From Buddleja alternifolia (Eukaryota > Streptophyta > Magnoliopsida > Lamiales > Scrophulariaceae): a stretch of 64,000 bases of DNA. This document shows positions 10,279 through 22,400 of the stretch, piece after piece. The notes beneath the pieces were generated by a model, which was given only the letters and a program-made list of their open reading frames with translations, was not told the DNA's origin and did not search any database. The stretch's first letter is position 1. Each line of letters opens with the position of its first letter. A program made the position numbers and the translations under genes. Location: assembly GCA_019426215.1 (NCBI GenBank), contig CM033394.1, positions 21,968,195-22,032,194 on the forward strand, in the 5' to 3' direction.

Positions 10279-11325
10279 TCACAGTTCCAATTTGCTCTTG
10301 ATGATCATTCTCTTCATGATCATTAGCGATTCTGACTTTATCACCATTGTTAACCTCACGAGTATCCTTAGGAATAGGTACACGAATCTCATCATCTTTG
10401 TTATCACTATCATCACCAAGATTGATTTGTGACGCTTGTTGGGTGAGATCTTCAATTCCTACATCATCAGGATTAACCTCACTCGGTTCTTGGTTAACAT
10501 CATCAAACACAACATGAATGGATTCTTCAACCTTCGATTTGATCTTATTTAGGATGCGAAAACTCTTTCCATTTTTGGCATAGCCTAGAAAGATTCCCTC
10601 ATCCGCTTTAGGATCAAAAGTCTTTAGGCTGTGGGATCCATTGTTATGAATGAAACATTTTGAACCAAATACATGAAAATATGAAACGTTAGGCTTACGT
10701 CCCTTCCACAACTCATACGGAGTCTTCTCATGTTGCTTGTTGATCATACACCAGTTCTGAGTGTAGCAAACGGTATTGATGGCTTCGGCCCAAAACCTTT
10801 GAGGCAGCTTAGACTTTGCAAGCATCGTCCTAGCGGCTTCTTTAAGCATTTTGTTCCGTCGCACAGCAACTCCATTCTGTTGAGGTGTTCTAGGAGCAGA
10901 ATACTCATGAAGTATTCCAAGATCTATACAAAACTTCTCAACAAATTGGTTAGTAAATTCAGTTCCATCTTTTGAAGTTTGCAATTGAAGGATTAACGTT
11001 GTGAGCTTGACACTAGTTTCATCTTTGGTCGCTAGAAATTCTACCCATGTATAGCGAGAGAAATCATCAACTATTACTAGCGAGTACTTTTACCACTAAC
11101 ACTCATGATTTGAATAGGACCAAACAAATCTAGATGCAATAGTTCAAGAACTCTAGAAGTAGATAGACATGGTTTCTTCTTAAAAGATGATTTAACTTGT
11201 TTACCCATTTAACATGCATCACATAAGCGATTATTTTGAAAGGAACCCTTAGGTAATCCCTCTACTAGATTTAGTGATATTAACTGAGAGATTGCCTTAA
11301 AGTTGAGGTGATTCATTTTTCTATG
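10279..11325 (-). pseudogene. Sm copia integrase
   Basis: The catalytic core is largely readable from D-G-T-E-F-T-N through P-R-T-P-Q-Q-N-G-V and A-R-T-M-L. The family landmarks W-A-E-A-I-N-T, H-E-K-T-P-Y-E-L-W and F-G-S-K-C-F follow, then an acidic linker into reverse transcriptase. The start of the core and the zinc-binding region at 10985-11325 are broken by frameshifts and stops: the matching stretch in S3 reads V-V-D-D-L-S-R-Y, here disrupted. Integrase would insert the cDNA into the host chromosome. Confidence 0.8.
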
Positions 11326-11760
11326 CTAGAACCAACCCAGTTCATTTTGACTTTTAGCAACAAAGCATGTGGGGTTGTTATCCAATGTAGAATCCCAATC
11401 TACTAAATACACATTGTTTGTTCTTTTTCCTCTTAGTTTAGTAGACTTAGTCTTAGCGTCGTTGACATAGCGATAGTCGCTTGAAAATTTTACTTCAAAG
11501 CCTTTATCACAAAATTGACTAATGCTTAACAAATTATGCTTAAGACCCTCAACATAATATACATCACTATTCATGATGTTCCACCTATGCATGATACCTA
11601 TACCTTTGGTTTTACCTTTGTAGTTATCACCGAATATAACTTGAGGACCGTTGGTAGATTGATAGTTGACTAGAAGATCTTTGGAACCCGTCATGTGTCT
11701 TGACGATCCACTATCAATGTACCAAATTGAAGTATCGGTGTTGGCTCTAGGTACCTGCAT
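11326..11760 (-). pseudogene. Sm copia protease and start of pol
   Basis: Pol begins M-Q-V-P-R-A-N and soon has the aspartic-protease site D-S-G-S-S-R-H-M-T-G (W-Y-I-D-S-G), followed by the Y-V-E-G-L-K-H-N-L-L-S-I-S-Q gag-pre-integrase landmark. The catalytic Asp is present. The start ATG directly follows an in-frame TAA and lies in the -1 frame relative to gag, so pol is not entered by simple read-through. A frameshift ends the frame at the W-F residues. Confidence 0.8.
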
Positions 11761-11783
11761 TTAAAGGACAATTCTAATTCTTC

Positions 11784-13975
11784 TTACGTAACTTTGGTTT
11801 GAATTAGAACTTTAGGAACCCATATTTGCCTAGTCTTCATTGTAGGAATATTGGCCTTCTTGGGTTTCACATCGTGTTGTGTGTGTTTTTTGTTCACCTT
11901 GTGATGTGTGTGCTTTTTGGGTGTATAATAATATCCTCGATTATAATAGTAATCATAATCATAGTCATAATCATAATCATCATAGTATCGATAATATGAT
12001 CTTGACTGTCTTGGATATTGACGCTGATATTTCCTTGGCGCTGGCTTGGGTTGCATTTTTGGTGCTGGACGCTTAGCGCTTGATTCACAGTGATCAGGTT
12101 TATCCTTAGCCTTTTGAGCTTTTGGATGAACCTTTCTTTGTGAATCATTTGCCTTTGTCTTTCCCTTGCCTGAGTCAGCTTTGGCTTTCTCATTCGGCCT
12201 CGTACCATTGTTGCTTGGTTCATTCAGTGTTTGACTTTGTGAACCTTTATCAACAAAGAAAACACCCTTTCCTTTGTTGTTTGCCATAACATTAGATTTA
12301 TTTGGTTGTTTACCGAATTTATTGCATCCTAAACCGGTCTTTTCACCAAACATTCTTGTTACCTCAGTCACATTATCCAACTTTCTTGAAGCTTTTGATA
12401 ATGATGAGACGAGCTGCTCTGATTTGGCAAGTCTAGCGATCAAATCAGCTTCTCTCTTGACTATTATATCAAGATCGCTTTTCAACTGAGTAATCTCACT
12501 CTCAAGCGATTGGTTTTTCTCAATGCATTGTTGCTGAACTTGCAACTCTACTTTGAGCGTTACTTTATCACTTGTGAGCGATGAGATAATAGCGAAGTGA
12601 TTTTGATATATTTTGGCGGCATCTTGACAATCTTTATAATATTCATTGATTTTGTCAAGCAATTCATCATAAGAAAGACGATGAGATAATTCATTGGTTA
12701 CCTCTGGTAGCGAATCGTCAGACGCTTCATCATCTTTTGCCATAAGACAAATCAACGCTGAGTCTCTTGTAGGCTCATCATCACTGCTTTCATCTGATGA
12801 TTCCAAATCCTCTTCAGGTGCGGAGAATGGTTCGAATTCCGCTAGCAAACCTTGTTGGCGAAGGTTGCTCCTGAATTGGTTTCTATCCGCATAGTCTTGC
12901 CTTGTGGGCTTAGACACATTTGGATAAGGGCAATTTACCTGGTACTGCCCTGGTTTCCTGCAATTATAACACAAATTAGTTTTCATTTTCTGTTCAGTGG
13001 TTAATCGCTTTGAAACTACTGGTGCTGAGAGATTTTGAGTAGGGGACGGAGGCGCTTGATATGGAACTGGCGCTACTGGTTGAGGTGAAGAGTACACTGG
13101 CGCTTGATACTGAGGCGCTGGTGCTGGGGAAGGAGTTTGAAATGAAGTTTGTCCAATGGGATTTCTCTTTTCATATCTTAGAAATCTCTTGACCAATAAA
13201 GCCATTTCCTTTTCTTCATTTGATTCCGTTGATTTAACCTCACTAACCGCTTTACCCTTACTTTTGGTAGTAGCGATTAAAGCTCCTGATTCAGTCGCTG
13301 AAGTCGATGTGTCGCTGACTTCACCCAATTCGAACTCAAATGCCTTTAACTCTGAAAATACATGTTCTGGAGTAAGAGTCTCCAATGTTGTGATTTTCTC
13401 ATAGCAACAGTCTTAATTAAATACCTGCTTGGAAGACTTCTGAAAATCTTATTGACCATTTCCTTGTTGGCCAATTCCTTGTCTAATGACGCTAACTCTG
13501 TAATGAGCAAAGTAAACCTTGCGTCCAATTGTTCTAGCGTCTCATTGGGCTGCATCTTGAAATGCTCAAATCTCTGCATGGCTATGGAGAGCTTATTCTC
13601 CTTCATTTGTGCTGAACCTTCACACACTATAGCCAACTTATCTCATATTTCTTTGGAAGTCTTACATTGCTTGATCTTGTTGAACAATGCATCATTGTCT
13701 CCTAACGCTGAGTAAAGTGCACTTCGTCCAACATTATCTAGATTTGCTATTTTCCGATCATCAGGCGTCCATTCCAACTTAGGTTTCTCGACATAACCAT
13801 CTGGAGTGGCCTCGGTCGCTCCAGGGGCTCGAGTTACAACTTTCATAATCTGAATGGGTCCATCTGTAATCACATCACACATTTCATTATCACAAAAGCA
13901 TAAATAAGCGAATGCTCTAAGTTTCCAAGAATCATAGTTTGATTCTACCAACTTAAGCATTTTGTTAAAAGCCGT
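11784..13975 (-). pseudogene. gag: Sm SIRE-like gag
   Basis: Recognisable over about 720 codons by comparison with the intact gag at 61105-63264. The N-terminal region (L-V-E-S-N-Y-D-S-W-K-L-R-A) is a UBN2-type copia gag domain. The zinc knuckle is C-Y-N-C-R-K-P-G-Q-Y-Q-V-N-C, with the knuckle His changed to Gln. A coiled-coil region and a Tyr/Asp-rich tail follow. The start codon expected at 13973-13975 reads ACG, and frames shift near 13640 and 13365. Gag would form the particle and bind RNA; this copy cannot be translated whole. Confidence 0.85.
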
Positions 13976-14070
13976 AATGATATGTAAAAAAAAAGAAAAG
14001 CGATTAGGTTTAGAAAAATGGATCTAAACAAGCAGTTATGCTCGGAAACGCTTAGGTTTCTACTTCAACC

Positions 14071-14082
14071 GCTCTGATACCA
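14071..14082 (-). other. Sm primer-binding site
   Basis: The minus strand reads TGGTATCAGAGC, complementary to the 3' end of initiator tRNA-Met, two bases inside the LTR end. Confidence 0.9.
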
Positions 14083-14084
14083 CT

Positions 14085-14942
14085 TGGTGGTCCCAAGTGG
14101 CATACGAAAGGGTCTAGAAGGGGGGGGGGGTTGAAAAGACCCTGAAGCCTTTTTCGACTTCAAAAATTCGTATCACTTTTAAATATTTGAACGCTTAGAA
14201 AGCTGAGCGCTTGGGTCAGGCACTTCAGTAAAGATAACTTAGACTTAGTGATTTTAGCAATTTACCAAAGTAGGGTAACGCTTAAATCACTTAATCAGGG
14301 TTAGCACAGCGGAAATGATTTTTAGCATTCGATTGGTTAGTTAATCGCGTTGCAATTTTACTTATCTTTTTCAGAATGAATGATGTAATATGAAAATAAG
14401 ACAATAAAATATAAATGACACAAGATATATAAGGTTCACTGGGTGATGTAATCCCAGTTACGTCCTTCTTCTCCTTTTTCACTTGGAGGAATTTACTAGG
14501 ATGATTATCAAAGAATCACACAGAATCTTCTACAAAATAGTAAAGGATGAAAAAGATCTCGGGCTCCTTGATCACACAGATTTCAGCACCAATGTAGATC
14601 GTCTTCTACAAGCTTCTCTCACTCAGAAATACTGCCTGTAAGGGGTTTCAACAACTTTCTCACTCAGATGAAAGGTTGAGGGTTTTGTCACACGGGTTTG
14701 TTTGTTTTTGGGAAGATCAAAGAACTTGGAATATCTCAATAGGAATTTAGGTTTCTTCTTTGGAAGATGTTTGAGATAATTGTGACTGTCTGGAATGTAG
14801 ATAAAAAGCTTGAAGGAATTTTAGCTATGGAGTTTCTAAGCTTTTTCTAAGCAAGTTTTTCTTGTGCATGTACGTAATTTTCTCTTGTAATATTATGTAC
14901 CCCTTTTTTTGGGGTTTGCTGAAGGTAAGGTATTTATAGGGG
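14085..14942 (-). repeat. Sm 5' LTR, truncated
   Basis: On the minus strand it ends CTTGGGACCACCA, the same unusual terminus as the LTR at 7779-9217. It carries a long G run on the plus strand and the hairpin GAAGTC...GGCTTC with one wobble pair. Only the U5 side and middle remain. The LTR stops just past AAGGTATTTATAGG, near its TATA region, and is joined to plus-strand ORF2 sequence. Confidence 0.75.
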
Positions 14943-15650
14943 ATATGAGACTTCAAGCGACTCAGAGCTCAAACAAAGTCCTCGATGCAATTGTTCCACT
15001 GATTACCGGTCTCTCTAAAGAATTCAACCAGATGCTAGCTGAGAATGCATCTACTGATACTGAAAGACATAATACTTCCAACTTAGTTAGTCAAAGTATC
15101 GCTGAGCAGGTTGCACTTCTAGTGGATGAAGTAAAACTCCTTCTGCTAGATATCGCTGATTTGAAATTGTCCCTTGATGAAGTCAAGAAAGGAATAGAGA
15201 AAGAAAAGCCTCAAGATTCCAAAGCCAAAGGAAAAGCCTCAATGGAGCCAGTGTCCATAACTGATAACAAGAATTGGCGCTCCATGTTCGAAGAGATTGT
15301 GAGTCTTAAGAAGATGCTCACAAAGAAGCGTAGGCTTCCGGATCTTGATGTTGAATTTTTGGAAGGCTTGGGTTTTCATGTATACGCTGAGCCCTTGCAG
15401 AGACCTTTGGACTGGAAACCTTCTAATGACCGAATGTAGGATATTTATCATGATCTAATCAGAACGCTCGGGAGCCCTCCAAGGGATTGGGTGGAAAGGT
15501 TATTAGAGTTGAATCATAGCGCTAAGAATAGAAGCGAGGACTACAATGAAGTCTATCATACCACAATGATAGACATCGACCGAGTCCTTCTGGATCTAGC
15601 GAACGAAATTTTTCAGGAAGAGGCTTCCAAGAAGCGACAAAGAAGATGAT
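14943..15650 (+). pseudogene. SIRE-like ORF2, coiled-coil and tail (element S2)
   Basis: About 235 codons matching the C-terminal part of ORF2 in S3. A coiled-coil segment (N-Q-M-L-A-E-N-A-S then S-I-A-E-Q-V-A-L-L-V-D-E-V-K-L-L) is followed by the conserved tail (L-P-D-L-D-V-E-F-L-E-G-L-G-F, then I-Y-H-D-L-I-R, then H-T-T-M-I-D-I-D-R-V-L-L-D-L). One in-frame TAG near 15438 interrupts it where the S0 copy reads through. The left end is a rearrangement joint with an inverted LTR, not a natural start. Function unknown. Confidence 0.7.
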
Positions 15651-15735
15651 TTCATGTTTATCTTTTTATTTTCTTTGTTTATGTTGTCACTTTTTTGTTT
15701 TCAGTATAAATCATGTATGTTTCAATTCCATATAT

Positions 15736-17511
15736 TGTTGGGTTTCGCAAAAAACCTCATAAAAGCAGCGGAAGGATTTCAAAAATTTTAACAAAAACCC
15801 AAAGTATTTCTCTAATCGCATAATTGAATCAAAAATCCTTTAACGAATAAATCAACTTACCCGTTGAAGCGAGGTGGTAGGAGAATCCAATTCTTCTTCA
15901 ACTCTTTGAATTGATGAACTTCTTGAATTATTCAATCCTGGTATTCTTCAAGTCTTGATTTCTTGAAGCTTCTTGAAAATTAATTCAAACAACGAATCAC
16001 GTTGTCTCTAAATTATCACGCACGAATTGATGATGAAAAATCCCACTTCTTCTCTATATGGGTGACGGCTAGTGTTTATATAGAGGGGGAGAATATTTTT
16101 CTTCTTCTATTATTTGGAGAGTTACAATCAATTGTTTTCATAAAAACATCATCTCAGTTAAAGTCAAGACAAGTCTTTTATACCTTAATGACTTATTGAC
16201 TAAGACAACATAAGAGACCACTTTGATCATCCTACCTAGCCTAATGGGCGTCCTCTAGGACGCCCTATATGGGGCCCGAAATTTCTTTTGCTTTGTTTAA
16301 TTAATTCTTTATTCAATTAATAATTTATTTTATCCAATAAATAAATAAATTAATTAAATAATAAAATTAATTTGATAAATTAATTCATTAATATATTTTT
16401 CTAAGAAATTAATTAATAATTAATCTTATCCATTTAATTAATTATCTTATCCAATAAGTAATTAATTAACTATTTAGCTTATCCAATAAATTAAATCTCT
16501 CCAAAAATAAAATAGAAAATCCTTTTCAATTTTCTTCATCAATTCTTTAGCGCGACTCTTTAGGTTCGTTTCATTTGGCAATGAGGGAAACCGAAGGAAG
16601 TAGGTAACACCTAGCCAGTTACATGGCCCACTTCGCAGCCCAAATGAAATATGAATGAATGGATCATTCCACAACCTTCCAATCGTAAATACCATGTATG
16701 TATAAACCCTTTGTTCACGTTCCCCGGTCAAGTGAGAGTCATGGTTATGTCAAACTCACTGGACTTGAGAAAATGTATAAATTATAATAATACGAGATCA
16801 TTGAGATCGATTAAGTGCCTAGCACAATAGTCTCTTTTGCTTTGGCCAAAGACTTTTGATCTCTATTAATCTATAATCACATAGGGTACATTCTCATTCA
16901 CTTATGAGAAAACAAATCACATATTAGATATCTGCTAAGACTACCACTTGCCCATCAAGTCCGCATTTTGAGGTCGACCCCACCAACGGATGAATTGGGT
17001 CTAACTACTCTAGTGAAAGACTTGACGTCACAAGTGTATCTTCAGCCTGATCACATATATCTATTATGCATAATCAGTTCTGTCATTAACAGTCACAAAG
17101 TGAAAACCCATGTGACAGAACCGATGCGAGTCGTGTTCGAGCATATCAGTTCCACTGATGTGCCTACAATCTTAAGCTCCCACCATCACATGGTGTTCGA
17201 CTGGCACTTCCATGTCAGAGCTAAGATTGTACAAGTATTCGAAGTCTTTATTTTCCCATTAAAGACTTCATATTACTTGCGAACTAGTTAGTAATCAAGG
17301 TCGATCTCTCTAGTGCCATTCTTCCTATCGCATAGGAAGTAGAGGGATCGTACTGAAAACACGGGCAAAGTGTTTTACACAACCTATAGATGCAGATAAG
17401 AATTAAGTGAAAAACTAAATAGTGCCTTTTATTAGTAATAATTAAGTTCAATACAAGATAGATGCCCTACTCATTCTATCATCTAAGGCATCTGAGGGCA
17501 TAATCCTAACA
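15736..17511 (-). repeat. Solo LTR, copia type related to element M
   Basis: A 1,776-base insertion with termini TGTTGGG...CCTAACA, flanked by the perfect 5-bp duplication TATAT (15731-15735 and 17512-17516). It splits the 3' untranslated part of S2; the flanks join into the same sequence seen at 7611 and 45425. The interior has the same order of landmarks as the LTRs of M (AT-rich block, ACACCTAGCCAG, CCCCGGTCAAGTGAGAGTCATGG, GCTTTGGCCAAAGA). No coding sequence or primer site is present, so it is a solo LTR left by recombination between two LTRs. Confidence 0.9.
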
Positions 17512-17516
17512 TATAT

Positions 17517-17687
17517 ATGAATGAATGATTTATCGCTAAAACATCTTGTTGAAGCTAATCTAACATTAGCTAATTTAACTAACTTTCTAACGCTAACGTA
17601 TATTTATTTTGGCCTTTTCTTTAAACTCTTAAAACTATAAAAGAGTTATAAGAGTTAAGGCTTTGACATCATCAAAAAAAGGAAAAT
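17517..17687 (+). other. S2 3' untranslated segment
   Basis: Matches 7620-7778 and 45430-45604 and ends in an A-rich then GGAAAAT priming tract directly before the LTR. It was separated from ORF2 by the solo LTR. Confidence 0.7.
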
Positions 17688-19235
17688 TGTTAGGAAATTT
17701 CATGTTAGATGTTTTGATGATGACAAGATAGGATTTTCTGTGAGACCCCAAAAGATTGTGAGTTTGTGCTTTCATAGAAAATCTGTATAAGCGTTTGAAA
17801 GTTTGTTATTTTATTAGGCTTGGAATTTTTATCTTTGTAGATTTTAGACTAAGTATTAGATACCGAGTCGCTAATAGAATTCTAGGTGAGTCTATTAGAG
17901 ATGAAGTTGAAGATCAGCGTCTGAAGTCAAGTGAAGATGAAGATTTGTTCTTAGCGTCTGTCAAACGCTAAAGGACTGTTTCTGGATTTCGAATCAAGCG
18001 CTCAAGTTACTCAAGCGATTCATAGATTAGATTCACCTGAAATAAATTCTCAAGTCATGGAGGACTTAAATACAATCATCAACGGACATTTATTTCCAAC
18101 GGGAAATAAATTCAAACGCATTAAATGCCTGATAAGTGCATTAAATGTGATAAGCTATTATGATTTGTGGACAAGCCACGTTTTTTACCAGACTGTCAGA
18201 TTTCAGAGTTCAAAGTCTTCTCTTGTCCAATCGGAACCAGCAGAAATTCAGGAATGTCAGAAAAGGGACTGTTTAACATGCTGCGTGAGAGGCACACACC
18301 TGCATGTGTCCAACGGACAAATCCCAAGAAATATTTATAAATAGTACCCTCCAGCAAACCCTAATTAGATACGTACATGCACAAGAAAAAGATCCAAACT
18401 TTGCTAAAATTATTTGAGAGAAAAGCTTATAAACTCCATAGCCAAAATTCTTTCAAGCTTTACATACACATTCCAAAGATAGTCAAAGATATCTCAAACA
18501 TCTTCGTAGAAGAACCCCAAAACTCCTATTGAGGCATCCCCAGTTGTTTGAACTTCCCAACATCAAACAAACCCGTGACAAAACACTCAACATCTTTCAT
18601 CCGTGTGAGAAAGTTTGTTGATTCACAAGCAGTTTTTTTGTGTAAAAGAAGCTTGTTGAAGAAGGCCTTCATTGGAGCTGAAGTCTGTGTGATCAAGGAG
18701 CTCAAGATCGTCTTTCCTTTCCTCTATCTTGTAGAAGTCTCTATGTGACTCTTCGAAATCATCTTAGTGGAATTCTTCCAAGTGCAAAGGAGAAGAAGGA
18801 CGTAGTTACGATTACATCACCCAGTGAACCTTACAATATCTTGTGTCATTTACTGCTTTATTGCTTTAATTTACATTTTCATATTATATCTTTGAAAAGG
18901 CATTAAAACGGTTAAGCGACTATTGGTTAAAGAGAACGCTAAGCTTACAAAATCATTTCCGCTGTGCTAACCCTGATTAAGCGATTGAGACATTACCCTA
19001 CTTTGGTAATGGTTGAAAGCATTAAGTCTAACTTATCTTATCTTAAGCGTCTGACCTAGTGCTAAGCTTACTAAGCTTTCAAATTCTTCAAAGTAAACGC
19101 TCAACCAAGCGTCTACATTTTCAAACGTCCAAAAGTCATTATAATAGGAAATTTTTTAAGTCGAAAAAGACTTCAGGGTCTATTCAACCCCCCCTCCCCT
19201 TTCTAGACCCTTTCGTATGTCACTTGGGACCAACA
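17688..19235 (+). repeat. S2 3' LTR (SIRE-like)
   Basis: A 1,548-base LTR, TGTTAGGAAATTTC to GGGACCAACA. It has TGTCCAACGGACA then a TATAAATA box near 18340, and the hairpin and C run near 19160-19195. The right end abuts the interior of the gypsy LTR of element G, so S2 inserted into that LTR; AAGGA (19236-19240) would be one duplication copy. Confidence 0.85.
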
Positions 19236-19509
19236 AAGGATCAACTCTTGGAATAAAAACGAAGATAACTCCTTAGGCTAGAATCTCACCATCTATTGAA
19301 TTAGTTTACTTGTTTAATTTTACTTTTCTTAATTTTTAGTTTATTTTTAGTAATTTTTAGTTTAGTCAATTATAAAAAAAAAACCCTTTTATTTTACTTC
19401 TGTTTATTGAGAATTAAATCTGAACCAATCGCTGTGGATTCAACCTTGCTCATTGCTATCTACAAATTTATGAGTAGGAATTATTTTTGTGTGGATTCGA
19501 CACCCATCA
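19236..19509 (+). repeat. G 5' LTR remnant
   Basis: Matches the U5 side of the minus-strand LTR at 51934-53169 up to the shared end GACACCCATCA. The first about 960 bases are missing because element S2 inserted here. Confidence 0.8.
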
Positions 19510-19512
19510 AAT

Positions 19513-19532
19513 TTTAGCGCCTTTGCCGGGGA
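19513..19532 (+). other. G primer-binding site (degenerate)
   Basis: TTAGCGCCTTTGCCGGGGAT differs by a few bases from the gypsy primer site at 5371-5390 and sits just inside the LTR end. Confidence 0.7.
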
Positions 19533-19591
19533 TTGGTGCTTTTAGATTTATTTCTCATTATAGAGTTAATTTTTGTTGATTGTTCTGTTTT

Positions 19592-19738
19592 ATGCCTCGA
19601 TCTCTTCGTGCAGGTGAACTTCAATACAATCCTGAAATAGAAAAAATAGCTCGCCAACTACGAAAAGAAGCCAAGCAATGTGCTCAAGGAGTTCCATCTA
19701 CTCCATCTCCCGGATTGAACTTAACTTTGGAATCGAGT
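19592..19738 (+). pseudogene. gag: G gag, N-terminal part, cut by element M
   Basis: Starts M-P-R-S-L-R-A-G-E-L and runs 49 codons to L-E-S-S, where the copia element M begins. The same reading frame resumes at 28880 (D-T-S-S-D-S-E-E-E), so the two pieces were one ORF. This is an Athila-like gag N-terminus with basic and Gln-rich character. Confidence 0.75.
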
Positions 19739-20987
19739 TGTTGGGAATCGATACACGAAAAACGCAGCGGAATAAAATTTCGATTCCCGAAGCCATAGAT
19801 CAATTTGGGCTATCGTTGATTTGAAACAAAAACAAGAAATACGCGAAAAGATTGACTAACCTCGTTGTAGCGTGTTTCGTTTCTTGATCTACCGTCTATA
19901 GCAGCAATCCCCAGGACTCCTGCCTCTAGATAATCACGCGCAAAATTTGCCAGAAATCTTCTCCTCCATCTCCAAATGGCGGCTAGAAGAGAAGAAAAGG
20001 GAGAGAATTTTCTCTCTACTTTATTGTGTAATTTTGGTGGCAACTAACAATAATTTCTTAACCTAAGTCTAAGTGTTGGAGAATTTAAATAGAATCCTCC
20101 TACTTGGACCTAGGTTACACGCCTCATAGGCCCATGTGGACAGCCAAGTGGGCTAAGTTGGCCCAGTCAACTTAGTCCACTATAATTTAATTACATTTCA
20201 TATTTCATTTAATTTAATTAAATATGTATGTGATTAAATTAAAATTTAATTTAACCAAATTCATTTAACCTAGTTAAATAAATATTCAAATTAATTAATT
20301 TAATATTCCATTATTTAATCCAATTAAACAACTAGTTAAATTAATTCGTCCACTCAATTAATTTGTCCATCTAATGACAAATTACCAAAATGCCCCTCTA
20401 AGTACACAAAGTGATTTCCTGCTTATTCCTTGTAGTGCGACTCTCTAGGTTCGTCTTGATTGGCAATGGGAGGATACCAAAGGATGTGGGTGACACCTAG
20501 CCAGCCACGTGGCCCCACGTCGTAGCCCAACCAGGTACGAGATGACTATGTCACTACGAACCTCTTGACTATGAATTCCATATGAGTATAAGCCCTTCAC
20601 TGATGTACCCCGATCGAGTGAGAGTCATGGAATATGTCAAACTCACATAACTCGATGCTATGCTACGAATCATAGTAACAGGAAAGGACATAACTGCCCT
20701 CTGTGTCCCACACGAGTCAGTTCTATTGCTTTGGCCAAAGACTTTCCATTTCAGTTACCTATGATCGCATAGGGTATCTGCTCGTTTACTTTCGAGACAG
20801 TGAATCCCTTCTTGGCAATCACTTCACAACTGCTACTTGCCCATTGGGATCGCACTTTGAGGTCGGCCATGAAGGTTTACATGAACAAAGAATAACGCCT
20901 TTCTATATTTATGATTAGGTGTATAATACAACTAAGTGCCCTGCTTAATCTAATTCCTCATTGGTATATGCGGGCACATTCCTAACA
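19739..20987 (-). repeat. M 3' LTR
   Basis: On the minus strand TGTTAGGAATGTGCCC...TTCCCAACA, 1,249 bases. It lacks about 430 bases present in the partner LTR (about 28330-28760); the joint has the shared bases GCC. Confidence 0.85.
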
Positions 20988-21002
20988 ATCTCCCACTTGC
21001 AC
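20988..21002 (-). other. M polypurine tract
   Basis: On the minus strand GTGCAAGTGGGAGAT precedes the LTR start TGTTAGG. Confidence 0.8.
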
Positions 21003-21939
21003 TCAATGCCAATTGCCATGGTATCTAATACCCATCTTCCGAAGATGTCAATCTAGCATTGCCTGTGATATTGGCTTGGTGAGTGGGCCATCCATGCTTT
21101 TGGATGCGGCTATTTTCTGCACGGCTATACAGCCTTTTTCTAACGATTTCTCCAATCATGTGATACTCTCTCTTAATGTGTTTAGACTCATCGCGAGACC
21201 TTGGTTCCCTTGCTCTACGCTACAGCTCTTTTGTTGTCACAGTGACAACAAGAGCCCCAGGCTAGGAACCATTTGAAGTGCCACCATGAACTTCAAAATC
21301 CAAACAATCTCCTTAGCAGCCTCTCTAAGGTAGCCTTATAATCACTCTCAGTAGTGGAAGCAGTGATGGTACTTTGCTTAAAACCCTACCAAGACTCTGT
21401 TCCACTGTTGAGGGTGAGTATAAACCCAGGTGTGGACTTTCAGTCATCCATGTCAGACATGTAATTGTCCATACTTTGTTTCCCATTTTTCATAGAAGAG
21501 AAACATATCCTTAGTTCTTTTTAAGTACTTTATGATACACGTTTGTTGACTATTCGGTGCTCTTTGCTCAGGTTAGCTTAAACCCAATTATTACGCTCAT
21601 AGCGTAAGCTTTGTCCAGTCACGTACACTGTCTTGTGTACACAAGGCTACCCTCTGCTAAGGCATAGGTTTTCATATTCATCTCCTTTCGGCCTTCCTCA
21701 CTATGAGGATTCGTCAATTTTTAGGGAGATGAACCCTCTGTCTCAAAAGCAAAAGCCCTTTCTCGGATCTTGCATCCTTAATCATTTTAGGATATTTTCT
21801 AAGTAAAGGTCTTGGGAAAGTTCGATCATTCTATTCGCTTTTTCCCTATAAAGACGAATTCCAAGGATACGAGTGATATTTCCCAAGTCTTTCATGGACA
21901 ATGTTCTCGAGAATCGTGTATTGGCCAAAGTCAATAAGC

Positions 21940-22400
21940 CTACATCATTTCCTATAAGTAGAACATCGTCTATATATAGAACCTGAAATGATATATGGCT
22001 CCCACTGGTCTTCTACCAGACATTTGGTTTATCTTCATTTTGACATTCCCATAGTTCTTAACTATGTCATCAAAGCGAAGATTTTATTTACGAGAGGTCT
22101 GCTTAAGTCCATCAATGGGCTTGTTCAACTAGCAGAGTTTATGAAATTGGCTTTGGATATGAAACTCTTGGGCTATTCTTCATAGATGTCCTCCTCGAGG
22201 AATCTACTGAGGAATGTAGTCTTCACATCCATCTTCCAAATTCCACGGTCTAGATGTGTTGCTATGGCAAGCATGATTCTTATGGATTTGATCATGACTA
22301 GGAACAAAAGGGCTTCCTCATAGTCAATGCCCTTATTTTGACTATACCCTTTCACCATTAGCCTGGCCTAGCCATCCGCATCAATCTTTCTCTTGTACAT
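21940..22400 (-). pseudogene. M copia reverse transcriptase, degenerate
   Basis: On the minus strand the RT landmarks V-K-G-Y-S-Q-N-K-G-I-D-Y-E-E, then I-W-K-M-D-V-K-T-T-F-L, then L-E-E-D-I-Y-E-E are readable at 22173-22358. The active-site motif Y-I-D-D-V-L-L-I-G is readable near 21955-21985 in another frame. Stops and frameshifts break the gene. Flanking sequence 21003-21940 should hold RNase H, but I see no clear motif. Confidence 0.75.

Larger units (their letters stand above)
9218..14942 (-). mobile_element. Sm: minus-strand SIRE-like copia element, 3' part displaced
   Basis: In element order: truncated 5' LTR, primer site TGGTATCAGAGC, gag, protease, integrase, reverse transcriptase. 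It is then cut at the R-T residues I-T-N by the terminus of LTR 7779-9217. RNase H, ORF2 and the 3' LTR are expected left of the window. Several frameshifts show that it is inactive. Confidence 0.8.

Noticed and set aside
11879..13715. Plus-strand open frames opposite Sm gag
   Set aside because: They are antisense shadows of gag; similar shadows occur opposite the gag of S3 and S4.
14071..14082. tRNA gene fragments at the primer sites
   Set aside because: Only 12-20 bases complementary to tRNA 3' ends beside LTRs; these are primer sites, and no full tRNA gene is seen.
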